A stretch of 64,000 nucleotides of DNA from Psilocybe azurescens (Eukaryota > Basidiomycota > Agaricomycetes > Agaricales > Agrocybaceae). A model generated the notes under the pieces. The model was not told the DNA's origin. It was given only the letters and a program-made list of their open reading frames with translations, and did no database searches. This document shows positions 35,301 through 48,400 of the stretch, piece after piece; positions within the stretch are counted from its first letter, which is position 1; each line of letters begins with the position of its first letter. The translations under genes and the position numbers were made by a program. The DNA lies in NCBI GenBank assembly GCA_023853785.1, contig JAJIRX010000859.1, positions 186,001 to 250,000 of the forward strand, written 5' to 3'.

Positions 35301-36624
35301 AGCCCGTCGCGAGCCCGACGTAGCGATGGCGGTGATCGTCCGTGCTCTCGCCATCCTCCTCCTGCATCTGCATTTGCATCTGCGCGAGCTGGATCTGGGC
35401 GGTGTTGGAGGCCATGAGCGTCGTGTCCTCCTCCGTCTCGTCGTCGTCTTCATCCGCCTCGTCATTCTCGCCATCCTCGTCTTCATCTTCCTCTTCATCG
35501 TCCTCCGTCGCATCGGAATCCACATCCATCTCGGCATCGCTCGGCCCAACGCTCTTCTTGCGCGGGCGGATAACCCAGTCGTTATTGCGGGCCATGCGCT
35601 TCTTCTGCGCGTCATCTCCGCCACCGCCCAGCAGCTCGCGCTTGATGCGGGCCTTGTCATGCACATTCGCAGGATGAAATTCTCCTCTTCAGCCTCGATG
35701 CTCGAGTCCGAGTCGAACTCTGAGAGCGAGGACGAGTCGGAGGTGTTGGTCGAGGACAGGGAGGAGGAGAGCGCGGACGCGGCGACGAACGTCGGGAAGT
35801 CGGCGACGGCGACCGGGTTCGCGGGTGCATTTTTGCGCACTGAAGGGCCCGCCATGGCGATATCAGAGTCGCCCGACAGGGACGACTCGTCGTCGCTCGA
35901 CACGACGCGCTTCTTTTTGACGGGCTTCTTCCCAACAGGCAGAGAGGGACGGGACCTGATCGCATTCTGGCGGGCCTTGATGGACTTGGGGTGCTTGCCC
36001 GGTGCGGCTGATTTTGGGTTGAGAGGCTTGTACGGCGAGGAGCGGGCGGAGTAGAGATTCGCAGTTGTATGCGGTTGTATTTGTTGTTGTTGTTGAGGAC
36101 GAGAAGAGGAAAGAGACTTTGGAGGGCGGCCGCGTTTTTTGGGGGCGGGGACGACATTCGTGGGGGGGCTGCGGGGGGTCTGAGGCGCTGTTGTATCCGG
36201 CGTTTGCGAAGTCTGATGTCGTCTCTGCGGGGTTCTTGTATGATTTGGTTGGGTGGGCGGGGGCTCGGCGCTTTGCGAGCATGCTGGGTGGGACGGTGAG
36301 TTTTATCTTGAGAGATGGCTTGGGGGCGGCGGGTGGAGCGGGGGTTGATACGGGGGTTGTGGTGGTTGTGGGTGTAGACGACGACGGGTAGGGACGGCCA
36401 GAGGAAGAGGAGTTGGGGGGAGAGGACGCTGCTGCATACATGAGACTGAGCTCTGCCATGGAGAGGGGCACACCGGGCTTGGTAGTGGGTGGTGGCTGGG
36501 GCAGTGGTTGTGGGCGTGGGGCGGCGGTCGCTCGGGGATGGCAGGTGCACTCGCCATCGCAGACAGGACAGATGTCGCTGTCGTCGCCGTCGTCGTCTAT
36601 CGTATAGGAATGAGAAGGCGGCAT
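32351..36624 (-). CDS. large disordered AT-hook nuclear protein, frame interrupted several times
   Basis: Start ATG 36624: 'MPPSHSYTIDDDGDDSDICP' leads into a Cys cluster (CPVCDGECTCH). Then come 'SLKIKLTVPPSM', an AT-hook-like 'KKRGRPPK', a basic stretch (KKPVKKKRVV), long acidic runs of Asp/Glu/Ser (about 35690-34800 and 34480-34300), and Lys- and Arg-rich segments. 'EHLLRRHLHTLSASI' follows a clear intron (donor gtgagt, acceptor ctccag, about 33570-33858). Near the C-terminus are GM repeats, polyglutamine (about 32580-32630) and a His run. The stop is TAG 32351-32353. The composition suggests a chromatin-associated regulator. To read one protein, the frame must shift near 36165, 35675, 34600 (or a 47-nt intron there), 34067 and 32819, mostly at homopolymers. 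It is either an indel-containing assembly of an intact gene or a decaying gene; I favour the former because coding character continues on both sides of each break. Confidence 0.65.
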
Positions 36625-39600
36625 GGAAGGGGTTGTTTGTGTTGGATGCACTGTACTCTAGATGAGCATATTAGGGCGCAGAGAGGAGAAAAGACAACTG
36701 ACTGAGAAAACGACTTTTTGCATGTTGGATGTATATTGAACATGAGGATGTGTTAGGATCCAGATTGACTATGGATTTGAAATGGCTTTTAGAAAAGCAG
36801 GGCTCGCAGAGTGTGCTGCCCTAGCAATCAGATGCTCGGCAGAGGGAAGACAAGAACAGAAAAAAAAACGAAAAAACGCTGACCGTGCTTTTGATCCAAA
36901 ATACCGCCTTAAGCTATCCCCTTTTGGCAAATCTCATTCGCAGCGCTGATAAGTCGTCTCTGTCTTGAATCAAGTGATCACTTATTTCTACAACATGTGT
37001 GATCGCTAAACTAGCCTCGAGGCCCCAATATTCACGTCACTCTCAACAACTCCCGGACGAAATATCCACAATAGTACGTGTGCTGCGCTCGTGTGCATCC
37101 ATGCTACTTTACCCGACCCACCACCATGCATCCCTAGCCCCTTTCCAAGCTCCGCGCACTGAGCACTGACATATGTACTACGCTTCGCTGCTGCCTGTAA
37201 TTCCCCCAACAGCATGACACTCCCACTAATCTGACGGCTCGGTCTCGCCTTATTCAACCCAGAACTTCAGAAGTCATCATCAACTCGGATCTACCCATCT
37301 GTCCAATTCCATGTCCATTCATTTCAACACACCAAATTTCTTACCCTCCTCCACACCTCTGAATCCCACCCACCTACTACTAAGTTATGAGTATTAGCAC
37401 CCTGAGCTCCCAGTCCTCGAGGACAACACTCGGGAAGACCCAGCGAGATGTCGAATTGAAAAGAGATCCCCACCAATCAAATCCCCTCTTTCTCATGCAC
37501 GAGACCACAAAAATACTGTTCTGAATACTCACCCCCGCCAGTATTGGCATTATCGATTTCATTATCCATCCATCATCTGCATCTGAACGTATACATTCGC
37601 CCTAGTCGCCCTTCTCTTCCTTGCTTCCTTCTCTTGGACGGCATTAACATTAACCCAGGTGACCCCTTTCGCAGTTTCTCCTCTTGCATCTCAATCTAAA
37701 CCCCAATGACGCGTGAGTATGTGTACGTTTCATGATTATCATCACCATTATCGCCATCGCTAATAGTAATACCTTTACCTCTCCTTCTCAGCCAGACCCG
37801 TGTTCTTCTCTCCTCTTTGCTTCTAGAGTAACGGAATCTGGACCGAGTCCGACAGACCGATGGACTCATGACCTCGTGTATCGCACTTATTCTGAGTCTG
37901 AGTCTTCACCGCGACCGCGACCTCGACCTCCCTCGACTCGACAGAACTACGCTTCTTCTTCTACTCGCATAAGTGCGTAAGTACGCGCACGCGACGACAA
38001 AACCGAACAGCTCAAGCGGCGTCTAGCGCTAAACTGCTCTACTAATTACTTCCTTAGCCGCGGTGCCTGCTCACCGCACGCGAGGCTCGAGCAGCCGAAT
38101 CCTCGATACTTCCCCAGTCCAGAGTTCGGGAAAATATTTTAGTATCACCGTTCCAGAGTGAGCACTCAGTTCAGTGATCAGCGCAGCCCAAAAAAATACG
38201 GATGCTTATTGCTAAATGCTTCCCGACGCGTAAGTTTATTGTAACGCTCTAGAGTATGCTACCAGACCGCCTCTAAGGCCCGAGAGTCGAGCCCTCACGT
38301 TCAAGCACCTATGTATCTTCATGCTCATGTTCGCCTTCGCTTCTGTCGAGTACCCCTTACTTTTCTAAACATTCAAATTGCTATTAATACTCCAAACGTC
38401 CTGTAGGCAAGTAATTTACACGCTCGCTCGCGTTTTTAGAACAGTGATCAATGACCAGCGAACGATGAACAATTACAGCGCTCGATCATCGGCTACACAT
38501 CTTATGTCCGTGCCCGTGCCATCGATGATCGTGTGCCTTCGTGTGCATGTGAGAACGCTGCAGATTGAAGTGATAAAGTTCGTCTCACCATGATCATGAT
38601 CATGATCATCACGAATTCAATGATTAAGCCAAGTGCGTTGTACTTGTGCATGCATGCATGCACCGTCTATAGACTATCACAGACACAGACTCCGAAATGA
38701 AGTCAGACTATCCAACATTATGACCCTCATGATCACTCCTAATAGCCTGGCGACCGCACCAAAATGAAAAAAGAAAGGAGGGAAGGTAAAAAAAAGGAGA
38801 AGATATGGATTCTATAAATAGTGACACCATCTATAAGACATGCCAAACCACTGCCAGTGGCGTTCAGCAACAACGCCATTTCCAACACAACTTCCCTGGG
38901 ACTCGGAAGGGAAGGAAGGAGGGAAGGACCCCACGCCTGCCAGATGAAAGTGTCTCTCTACTTGCAACTTGCATGGAAGTCGCAAGTTGGAGCCCCACAC
39001 CACTGTCAGTAGCCGGCAACTGGTGCGATACGCTACCGAAGGTCCAGGGAAACGCAGTCCTAGAACCCAGCACAACGTCGACCTTGGCAGCACGCGAGAA
39101 ACATGGAGAAATGCCACGGCGGCACTTGGTTTCAATGTGTGAACTTTTTTCCTGCCATAGCCAATGCCAGAGCTTGGGGAAAAAAACTACATATACAAAA
39201 ATAGAACAAAGTTGGAGACTCTGAGGATTGGAAGTTGGAGTGATGATCCTGGAATATGTACTTGTACTTGTAATTCGTTCGAATTGTCTCACCCGAGCGC
39301 TGCGCGACAGGACAACGGGTTCTTTCGACTTCTTTGACAGCGCGCAATTATCGATATGCTGAGGAGTAGATATGCCGGGTGGATAAAACCTGATAAAACC
39401 TTGATGACGATGAATTTCAAATTCCAGCCGTCGCCTTCGCCCTCGCGCGACGCGCTCGGGAGTCGGCCCTGTCGCCGTCTTGAAGTTGACGCGGCGCCTC
39501 GCGCTTCGCCGCTCTGCGCATTGGAGCTGCGCCGCACCCGCACCCGCACACCCGCACCCTAGCGCACGATGCAACCAATTGCGAGAGCATCGATATCGAA

Positions 39601-41495
39601 CGTGGCGTAATATCAGACCTGGCCACTCCTAGCCTCGGAACCGAGACGTCCCCAGTCATAGTATGTCATAGTGGCAATGGCAAATTGCAATCGTCGAGTC
39701 TTCGATACAGTCTGACTTGATCTCGGACCCGAAAAGTTGTGCAGAGACCATGCATGTCATTCATCGATATCGAAATGGATCCAATAATTCCAATCTCGCG
39801 TGTAAAAAAAAATGGAAATTACATTACAAACAAAATCGCGATCGGCGTCGTGCGTCGTGTGTCGTGCTCACTGCATCGTGTTGGCATTTCAAAGGTATAC
39901 TTAGCGACTCATTACTCGTGCGGCCGTGCTAGGGCATTCCCGACGCGCCGTGCGGGGACTCAGATAGACTCGACGCATCCATCGCATTGCTAACGACGGG
40001 CTATCATGATAGCCTGTGGCGCTACATATTTGTGAACGGACGAACTAGAACTTAAATAACTTATGCTGGAGCTGGAACGGAGCTGGATGTCCTAGTGGGA
40101 GTAAAACGCGTACCCCTATTATGCATATGTATGAGGCTCTGATCGATCATCGCTGCTTGCATGATCTTGGACCCGCGAGTGCTCTGATTATGAACCACTG
40201 AGTTAAGGTCGTTGAAAACTTGAACATGGACACTTTTCAGTCTAAATTTTACTGCAAGGAAGTACTAGGACTGGAGAACCGGGTGTCAATTAGTTTATGT
40301 GTCGTTAGGGCGCTCTCACTCGGTTAAGGCTTCTTTTATCATGCATGGCAAGATTTAAAGAACGACTTTGTCCGGTATGGTGCCCTGATTATCAATAAAG
40401 TTGGAGTATTCGAGGAGCTAAAGGCCGCCTCAAAACCTCAACAGTACTAAAGACCGAACACGATGAGCACGGTGAGATGCGGTGGATCCCATAACCTGTC
40501 TGAAAGACGTCAATGGTTTTTAGTGTCTAAAGATATATGAGTATTCAATTGTTACGGCAGCACAAGGCGCTTAGCTGAAAGGACATATCCCCGGAGGTTT
40601 GAGTTGGACTCGGAGTAATGATAATAACTAGGGAGATCCTATGTCATATTTCATATTGAGATCTAAACCTTATAGGTGAAATTTCTGCATAGCATTACGA
40701 TGATGCGGAAAGAAAAAGGGCACATTGTCTAGCCCGATGTCGGAGTAGGCTGTCACCCCGAGCTTGGAAGATTGGACCACCCATCAGACTAAAATATTCT
40801 CAACCCGGGTTAGTCGGGCCCATTTTAGGAATAATTTTTGACCGACCGTGAACAACATGGTTCTAAGGAAATATCAGAAGCTAGAGACAAAAATTCCCTC
40901 ACGATGTCTTCCTAGACTTTGTTCGTGTGGAATTACGGGCGCTTATAGAAACATGGGCGTCTATGGTTTGAAATTTCCTGATTTATGTGAGAGATTATAT
41001 CTCTTTCAGTGTTCAGTATTTATAGACTCTTATTTAAATAAGTGTTTTCAGTGTCGTGTCCTTGTTCCATATGTCAACTTTTATGACAACATTCAATGCG
41101 ATTGAAGATGTCGACCATCGGCTCCCACATCAAGTTAACTGTTAATTTCGCCAGTACTTGAGGCTTTACGGAAAAAATGTGTCCCTAATAAATATATGTT
41201 AGAAACCTACCAATCTTTCACTATAGCTGCAGTGTAGAGCACGAAGTCGGGGAGGTTCGCTATATTAAAGTGACGCGATGCAACCCGTTCTATAGTCACG
41301 TGGGTGTGTATTTGAATCTATCCCGTGATCTTCACAGTTCGAATCTTCGACGCGACTTGGCCCCATATCCTTTCCACACGTTACCACCACCACCACTCAA
41401 CCTATCCCCTTCCTAGCTCTTCTATTTGCATACAATAAGAACATTTAGATCTACTATCCCCAATCGCAAGAGCACATCCGCGAATAGCGAAAACA
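36625..41495. other. 4.9 kb gene-poor region
   Basis: No credible gene was found here. A 236-codon frame (-, 38864-39574) and a 139-codon frame (+, 38805-39224) overlap each other and lack domain features. The first kilobase probably holds the promoter and 5' UTR of the AT-hook gene. Two perfect tandem palindromes lie near 38.6 kb (separate entry). A CACGTG at about 41294 lies 200 bp upstream of the small gene at 41496. This region could hide non-coding RNA genes, which cannot be judged from sequence alone. Confidence 0.45.
38590..38662. repeat. two neighbouring perfect palindromes, (ATGATC)n and (TGCA)n
   Basis: Positions 38590-38609 form a 20-bp perfect palindrome made of ATGATC units. Positions 38647-38662 form a 16-bp perfect palindrome made of TGCA units. 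Both are tandem repeats of self-complementary words and could extrude hairpins. No function is assigned. Confidence 0.75.
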
Positions 41496-41887
41496 ATGAA
41501 CAACGCCAACAACGCCACTCCCACGAACGCCACCCAAACGAAAGAAAGGCTGTACGCACAGTTGGCCGCCAGCCTGGGAAGGACGTCGCGCGCGATCAGC
41601 CAAACGGCAGATCTATGCGAGCAGCTCCAGGTGGATCTGCATGCGATGAGAATATTCGCGGGTCTTGATGCCGCAAAGTAAGTCTTATTCCTTATCCATT
41701 TGTTCATGCATCGATTCTTTTCATTTTCATCCATCCTTATACAGACGTAATCTAATATATTATACTTAGGCTTATGACTGTTGCTGCTCAACTCAATCCC
41801 GCTGATGAAGAGAAGGGGGTGGGCGAAGTAGGAAATCAGAGCGATATCGTTCAGGAATCGAAGATAGCAAAAGACCAAAAGGACTAA
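41496..41887 (+). CDS. small alpha-helical protein (about 100 aa), unrecognised
   Basis: Two exons joined by a canonical intron (gtaagt...cttag, about 41679-41769). Start ATG 41496 and stop TAA 41885-41887. The product opens with an Asn/Thr/Ala stretch. A likely amphipathic helix pair follows: 'KERLYAQLAASLGRTSRAI', 'SQTADLCEQLQVDLHAMRIF' and 'DAAKLMTVAAQLNP'. It ends in an acidic/Lys tail. Heptad-like spacing of Leu, Ile and Ala suggests a small coiled-coil subunit of a larger complex. No family could be named. The clean intron and the strong coding character make it a probable real gene; its 3' end faces that of MMS22. Confidence 0.72.
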
Positions 41888-42482
41888 TTCGATCCTATCA
41901 ATAATTGCACAAACGCATGTGAGAACATTCCAGGCATCTCATTGCCAAAAGTATGAGCACTGACGTTAAGCAATCGATATTCCCAAAGGCAAGCCACTGT
42001 TAGCGTCGGCTAACCGCCTCGAGGACGAGGAAATTGCGCGACCACGGACAAGACATGGCGAAAAGTTTATATTTCAGAAGTCGAAAGACTACAAGTGGTA
42101 TCAAGCGACGCTGATATCGCCGACTTCCTTGTTCCCTCATTGAAGCTCTTCAAATCCATTCAGCTGAACGGATAATCTGCGTGGGATCTCGACTTCGTGC
42201 ACTGGTTAAGTCGGATAAAAGACGTGGCCTCCATCTCAAGGACCATGCAGCGTCAAGCGATGTATACCTCATCAAATGATCGATGCTTGTATTATGTATT
42301 CTCAGTCAAATTGGTTGGTTTTATTTACAAAAAAATGATTCCTATAATACATAGCTCAACTTGATGTGTGTTCCGATGGGTATTATGTAATGACGCTTCA
42401 CGAGATAATGTACATTAAAGTAGCAAGATGTTAGTAAACCAAACGATAGCAGATAGATGGTGGGCTGTAGGATAGTGAAATA
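41888..42482. other. intergenic region between convergent genes
   Basis: This 595-bp stretch lies between the small helical gene and MMS22, which converge. No frame or repeat with support was seen. Confidence 0.5.
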
Positions 42483-45400
42483 CTAGGGTCGCCAAGTGGC
42501 CCAGAAAAGCATGCTCTCCATACCACATAGTTCTCGATTTCCCTTGAGGACATCAAGGGTCTCATGGCAGAAGTCGCTGTACTTGGTGAATTTGTCAGCA
42601 AGTTCGGGGATCCGCTATAATGCCCAACTTCAACATGGCGAAATTTTGCAGATGAAAGAGCCCGACTTACAGAAAGCCTGGAAAGGTTGTTTCGCATTGC
42701 GGAAAACATATCCTGACACAGAGTTACGTAGTGATGAACATCAACGGGAACCTCAGGGTTTCCGGCGCGCTCTTGACATATAAGTTTGTTCAGATTTTTG
42801 AAGATGCCTTCAAAGCAAGGTCAGCCATGTTGAAATTACTGGTAAACGGAAAAAATAGGCTACCTTGCAGTAAAGGTATTCGCAAAGCCAAGAGTTGTTC
42901 TGCTGTCAACTCGTAGTCGCCAGATTGCTCGCTTCTAGCTGGCAGTGTTGTCGCATTGAGAAGCAAAGGGTGTCGTCCGTCGATTGAGAGCAGAAATGAC
43001 ACATATTCTCGCTCGACCGTAGGTTTATCAGACTTGCCTGCTTCGAGAATATTAGTGTCCGACACCAAGGTGCTAAGAAACACGCCGAAGGCACGGTCCG
43101 TGTAAGTCTGTTCGCATTTTAGAGGATTATTAAGGAAAAAAAGGAAAGAAACGCACCGTGTATTGCATTGGATCAATCCGAAGGGTTTGAAACATGATGC
43201 TCAATTGTACTCTGCGAGTCCAGTGCTGATCTGTACATTTATTCAGAGCATCGTCGAGAATATCGAACGATTTGGTCCACTAATAGATCAATTGAGCAAG
43301 GGATGGTCAGAACTGCATTTCATACTCACAGCAGTCGATTGGGCTTCTATTGCAATGCACCCTAGCCATATGCGTAGCCAATGATCGCACAAGCTGACAC
43401 CCTTCTTACTTCCTTCAAGAAGAGGTCTCAATCCGCGGAGTATCGTCCATTTGAGTGGCGTCGTTTTCAGAACCTAAGATGCCTGCGTCAGTGGCCGTGA
43501 AAAGAACGGGGCTACAGGTGGCCTACTTCGCGGAAATTTTCTTCATTCTTCGCAGTGGCATCAGCAGCTTCCGTGCTTGGATTGCCAGGGCTCACCAGAG
43601 CTTCAGGAAGATCTACATCTGTCCAGTCAAGATTGGCCAGGTCATCCGTCAGACCAAAGTCCTGGCTTTCTTGACTATCCTCATCAACGGCTGTCGGTAG
43701 AGGCGCGAGCAAAGGGGGTCGAGGGGTGGTGGTAGTGCTTTTGAACGTGCATCGAGGTACGCGTTCATAAGGAGAATAAATTCTTTGACGACCACTCCAA
43801 CAGGGGCATTGAAATCCAGCATCTTTTGGCCGTAGACATGCCTCAGACTCTCTGCGGAAAATTGTCAGACAAAGCATGAACACATAAGTAAATGACTCAC
43901 TGAGGAAAGAAGACTCCGGATAACAAGTATATTGAGCGCAATATTGTATGATCTTGCGCACAGAGCCAAAGAGACTGCTCAACAGCCGTTCCAACTCCGA
44001 CCTGTTTGATTTTCCTCCCGATTGATGTACAGAGTCATTCGAATCAGGGCATTTCGTCAATTCACGCCCCAAAATTTGTGCAATCTCTTCTATCCAATCC
44101 GCAAAAGCGCCTATGTTCATTTTGCGCTGGACTAACAGACAACCCCAGTTTCGCATGCCGCGAATGACAGCTAATCGAAGTCGGTAGCCAACTTGGGAAA
44201 AGTCAACGTAACTACGCGCTTTTTCAACCCTTTCGTTAAGAGAGCTCCTATCCAGGTCACTTGCCACAGCCAGAGCAGCCATGCGATTGTAAAACATCGA
44301 CATTTCCTTGCCTGTAGGGTTTTCGGAAAATGGAACAGTTCCCATGGGTATCAGTAAAGATAACAGTTGGCGCCATGGTCGGCCGGTTGCGTATAGCTCC
44401 TGTATAGCTTGCACGATAAGTTTCAGGTAGAGTGTATAAGCAGTCTCGTTGGAATTATGAGATGAGAGGCGCTCCCAGTCGGTGTCTCTGAAGAAGTTAG
44501 GGTATTCGTACTTTTCATGCAAAAGATTGGCGAATTTTCTGTGTCGGAATATTTCTCCTAATTGGTTGAACAAGGATCTGGAATCCTTGAGACTCCATTT
44601 GTATCTGTCCCACAGATGGAAACACCGATTCACAATCAATGCGAGGTAGTTGTCGTACTTTTGCGAAGTTTTGTTGCCATCTTCAGGTACTTTGCCCAGG
44701 TGTATTCTTTGGAGACCAAATAACACGACGTCCCAGCATGCTGGGAGGTGTGGTTGACCAACTGTCATCCCATGAACAGAGAACTGCGATAAGGCGCAGA
44801 CACTATAAATGGTAAGCCATGCGTCTTCGCTGTCTCCGTACGGGTTCCCGGTCTTATGCGTTTCGGCACGACTAACCAAGATTTCCTGCAGCTGTGTCCA
44901 GAAAGGATGTTCTTTGGGCTTGTTGATTTCGTCCAAGAAGACGCTAAGGAGATGGATTAGACAAACCCACAGTTCCGCAGAATAATGGGCAACCGATGTT
45001 CCGTCCAACTCAACATCATCGACTAAAGGTTGCATGGTTTTATTCAAACCATATTGCAACAAAAGACGCATGAGCAAAGATGAAGAATCCTTGAAAAAAT
45101 TTTCCAAATTTGCTGCAGGTGACGGGTTTGGATGATGTCGAACTCGTGCGGATATTTCGACCAGAAACCAACAAACAGATAGGACAGGAATATCGACAAA
45201 GGTGACAGAGGTTTGTTCGATCTGGTTGACCAATCGTGAAAATTCTGTCTGTACAGTGTTGCTCAGAGCCATAGCTTCCTCGGATCCAGCAATTTTGAGG
45301 TACCAAGAGGTGAGCTGGGAGATTATCCGCATCGCTGACGTCCATTGCATCCTCGCAACCTCGGAATCAGGATCAGGAAGGCCAGTCGCAAATTCCAAGA

Positions 45401-48400
45401 GGTCTTCACAGAACTTGGGAAGCATTGAGCAAAGTTTCTCGACGCCCATATCAACGTCAAAATAAAAATTAAGAAGTGATATGGATGAGATCATAGGTGC
45501 GTTTTGGGTGCCATCGCCGACTTTGACGAGCTCATACAGCCAACCTTTCTTGATATATGTGGAAGTACCAAAACTCCTACCCGGATGAAGAATTGGGATG
45601 CCCAAATCACTCGCCATTTCGACCCTCGATGTCGATGACTTGGATGATGATGCTTCTCCAGAAGCTGCCCGATTGTCGAGCGGCTTCAGTTTGCGTACTA
45701 CGAGAGGCGGCTTATAATGGTTCGACCAGTGTACTTTTCGAGATGGGCCAGCTGATGGTGGCAGCAACGACTTGTGGAATTCTTCGTCTTCCAAATCGAC
45801 GGTAATATAAACTGGCCCAGGCCGTCTCCCCGACGTGATAACTCGATTTTCAGGGCGAAATGTATAAACTCCCAATTCTTTCACTCTTTTTTGTTTCATC
45901 TTTTTCGTTCCCTACGAGTTGGTCTGTCGACTGGAACGACGCGATTTTCTTCGTGGTCTGACCCATTTCCAGTCCATTCGTCGAATATAGCTTCACCCTC
46001 AGGGTCTTCGTGTGATCCAGATGCTTTAGGCTGCTTGCCCGACTGTTGTTTAGTCGACCTACGATGCTCTTTTTTGGTGTTGGTGGGAAAAGAAAGAAGG
46101 GTTTGTCGCTCGTGCCCAATTTTGCGAGCACCTCCAGTGACAATATCATGGGTAAATTTCAATCGTTTACGATGAAAGGTACTAGTCGGATCCGCTGAGC
46201 TCCTTCTGTTGCGCTCTGCGGTGCTGGATCTTGCAAGCATGTAATCGATTGCGCTGGGATCCCGCAAACGCCCTGCGCCGCCCTTTCTTCGAATAGGCTT
46301 ATATCGGCGAGTGTATGCTGAAGCTGGTAGCGCGCCATCGGAATCAGAGTGATGATCGTTAGTGAGATCAATAACGCCTGACATGTGAAGCTTTTGACTG
46401 TTAGGCCGTTGGTATACGGACAGGATGTCATTTGTATCAGACTCTTCGTCGGATTCATCTCTACTCTCTGCACCTCCAACATGCACTTGAGAATCAGACA
46501 GACTGTCAGAATCACTGCTGATAACGATTTCGACTTCGCTTTCGGAGTCTCCCTTGATTTCTCGATTATCTATGGGATTGGTTGACACTTGCACTCTTGT
46601 TTGACCAGGAAGGAGATTATCAGGGCCGTCGCTATTCCTGCTGGGTTCTTGTTGTCGCCTCTGCTTCTGCTTTGCCGCTTTATTTGAGTTGCTTTCTTGG
46701 ACCAATTTGTTGATCATGAAAGCAGGCATCATCCTATGCAAGATTGTTTTCTTTTTCGGCTCAAGATCCAGAATAATGCCTGTATCAGATGTGATAGATT
46801 GGGATCGAGTCTTTTCGCGTTTGTGTTCACCGTCGGACTTCATTTTTTCGTCTTCATCCTCATTTGAATCGACTGGAATAGCGTCTTCGTATGAATTTCT
46901 AATAATGTTATCTGGCGGAGGGGAAGAAAAAGATGGGGTTCAGGGAGTAGATCCCCATCATAATTCCCTTGATGGCCCTGATCGGACATTTCATAGTCCT
47001 CTTGAGCAAAGTAATCACGCAAAGCGGCCGCGTTATCTGGAGAATGCGGTACATTGGAAGTTCGACGAGCTGTAGGGGGGTCCTAGGTGAAATGAATATA
47101 GGGCACTAAAAGCACAGAAATGTAAATCTCACCTCAGTCTCTTCATCCAAGGTAACAACTTTGGTAGACCCTGGCAAAATAAAATCGCGTTTCGAAATGG
47201 GAAAGCGTTTGGCCTTTCTCGATTCTTCCTTGCGTTGCTTCCTTTCGCGTTCTTCTTGTTCCCGGGCTTTCTTTTCTTTATCCATTCGTTTCTTCACTCT
47301 GTAGGCTTCTCTGGCAGTGTCTTGCATTTCTTCCTCATCATCCGTATCTGGCAAACTTTGGAGAATTGCTGGATAACGAGTTTGATGTTCGCTCGTTGAT
47401 GCTGGTTGAGATACATCGCTTCGCCGCTTTCTTCTCTGCTCCATTTCCTCCCAAGTATCATCCCCAGCCTGAGTGCCATCGTCAATATATCCATCATGCT
47501 GGGTTTCTCCATCTTCCTCATAACGATCTTCAGGGTGTCGATGGTTATGGTTTTCGCGAAGAGCTTTGTTTTTGACGATAGCTTCGGGAATAGCCCTCAT
47601 TTGTCGTTTGTAAATCATGTTTTCTGTCGTGAATGGTTTCAACTGAGCAATTTTGCGCGTACGGAGTGAATATCGAGACTGTTCGTCCAGGGCTTGGGCC
47701 AATGCAACGGATGCATCCTCCTGCGCTACCGGTTCCTCGGTGACAGTCTGCAAAGGTGGATCTGGGCTAGCACTTCTGGAAAACGGAGGTGTCGGGGAAC
47801 GAGATTGGCTCCTTTTTCGTGGGTCAATTCTGGCAGATGCTGGGCTGGGAGAATCGACAATTGCAGGTCTCAAAGGGGACGAGTACAAAGGTTCAGAGAT
47901 AACCTTTGCCGGCGTAAACTTCAAATGCTCATCGATCTTTTCTTCAACAACATTCTGCGAAGAATTCAACGACGAATCATTGTCCTTGATGCCCAGCGGA
48001 GTACGAGGAAACATAAGCCTAGGAAGAGGGAAAAGATTGACCGGCAAAACTTGAATTCGAGGCCCTGGAGGAGAGTTTATTGGAGTAAAGGTTTGTGGCG
48101 TGTTCGTAGACAATGTTTTATGCGGACTATTAACAAGCGACACTGCTTGACGCGCAGGCGTTGATGGTAGAGGTCGCATAGGCGAAAAAAGAAGTAAAGG
48201 ATCTTGAGAGTCTTCTGGAGGAGCAAATAAGTCAATCCTACTCTCTTCTTCTTCGTATTTTGTCATAGGCATCACGCGAGTATGCAGGCCAGGGGTCCGC
48301 GTAGGTGATCGCGAGGTGAATAATGGGCTAGGGGATGTGGTGGCAAACGTGGTTGAAAAAGACGGTGACCTTCTCGGACTATTAGCGTTTATCGATTCTG

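Noticed and set aside
34052..35323. 423-codon plus-strand open frame
   Set aside because: It is antisense to the acidic AT-hook gene; its Ser/Arg/Leu-rich composition is the mirror of Asp/Glu/Ser codons, and it has no domain or good start context.
38590..38609. ATGATC palindrome as a transposon end or replication origin
   Set aside because: No flanking duplication, no partner copy and no origin-like context; kept only as a repeat.
38864..39574. 236-codon minus-strand open frame in the gene-poor region
   Set aside because: Mixed composition without hydrophobic core, domain motif or splice continuation; an overlapping frame of similar quality exists on the other strand.
41270..41350. Sequence resembling a tRNA T-loop (agttcgaatct)
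   Set aside because: No matching acceptor stem, D-arm or anticodon arm could be placed at the correct spacing.
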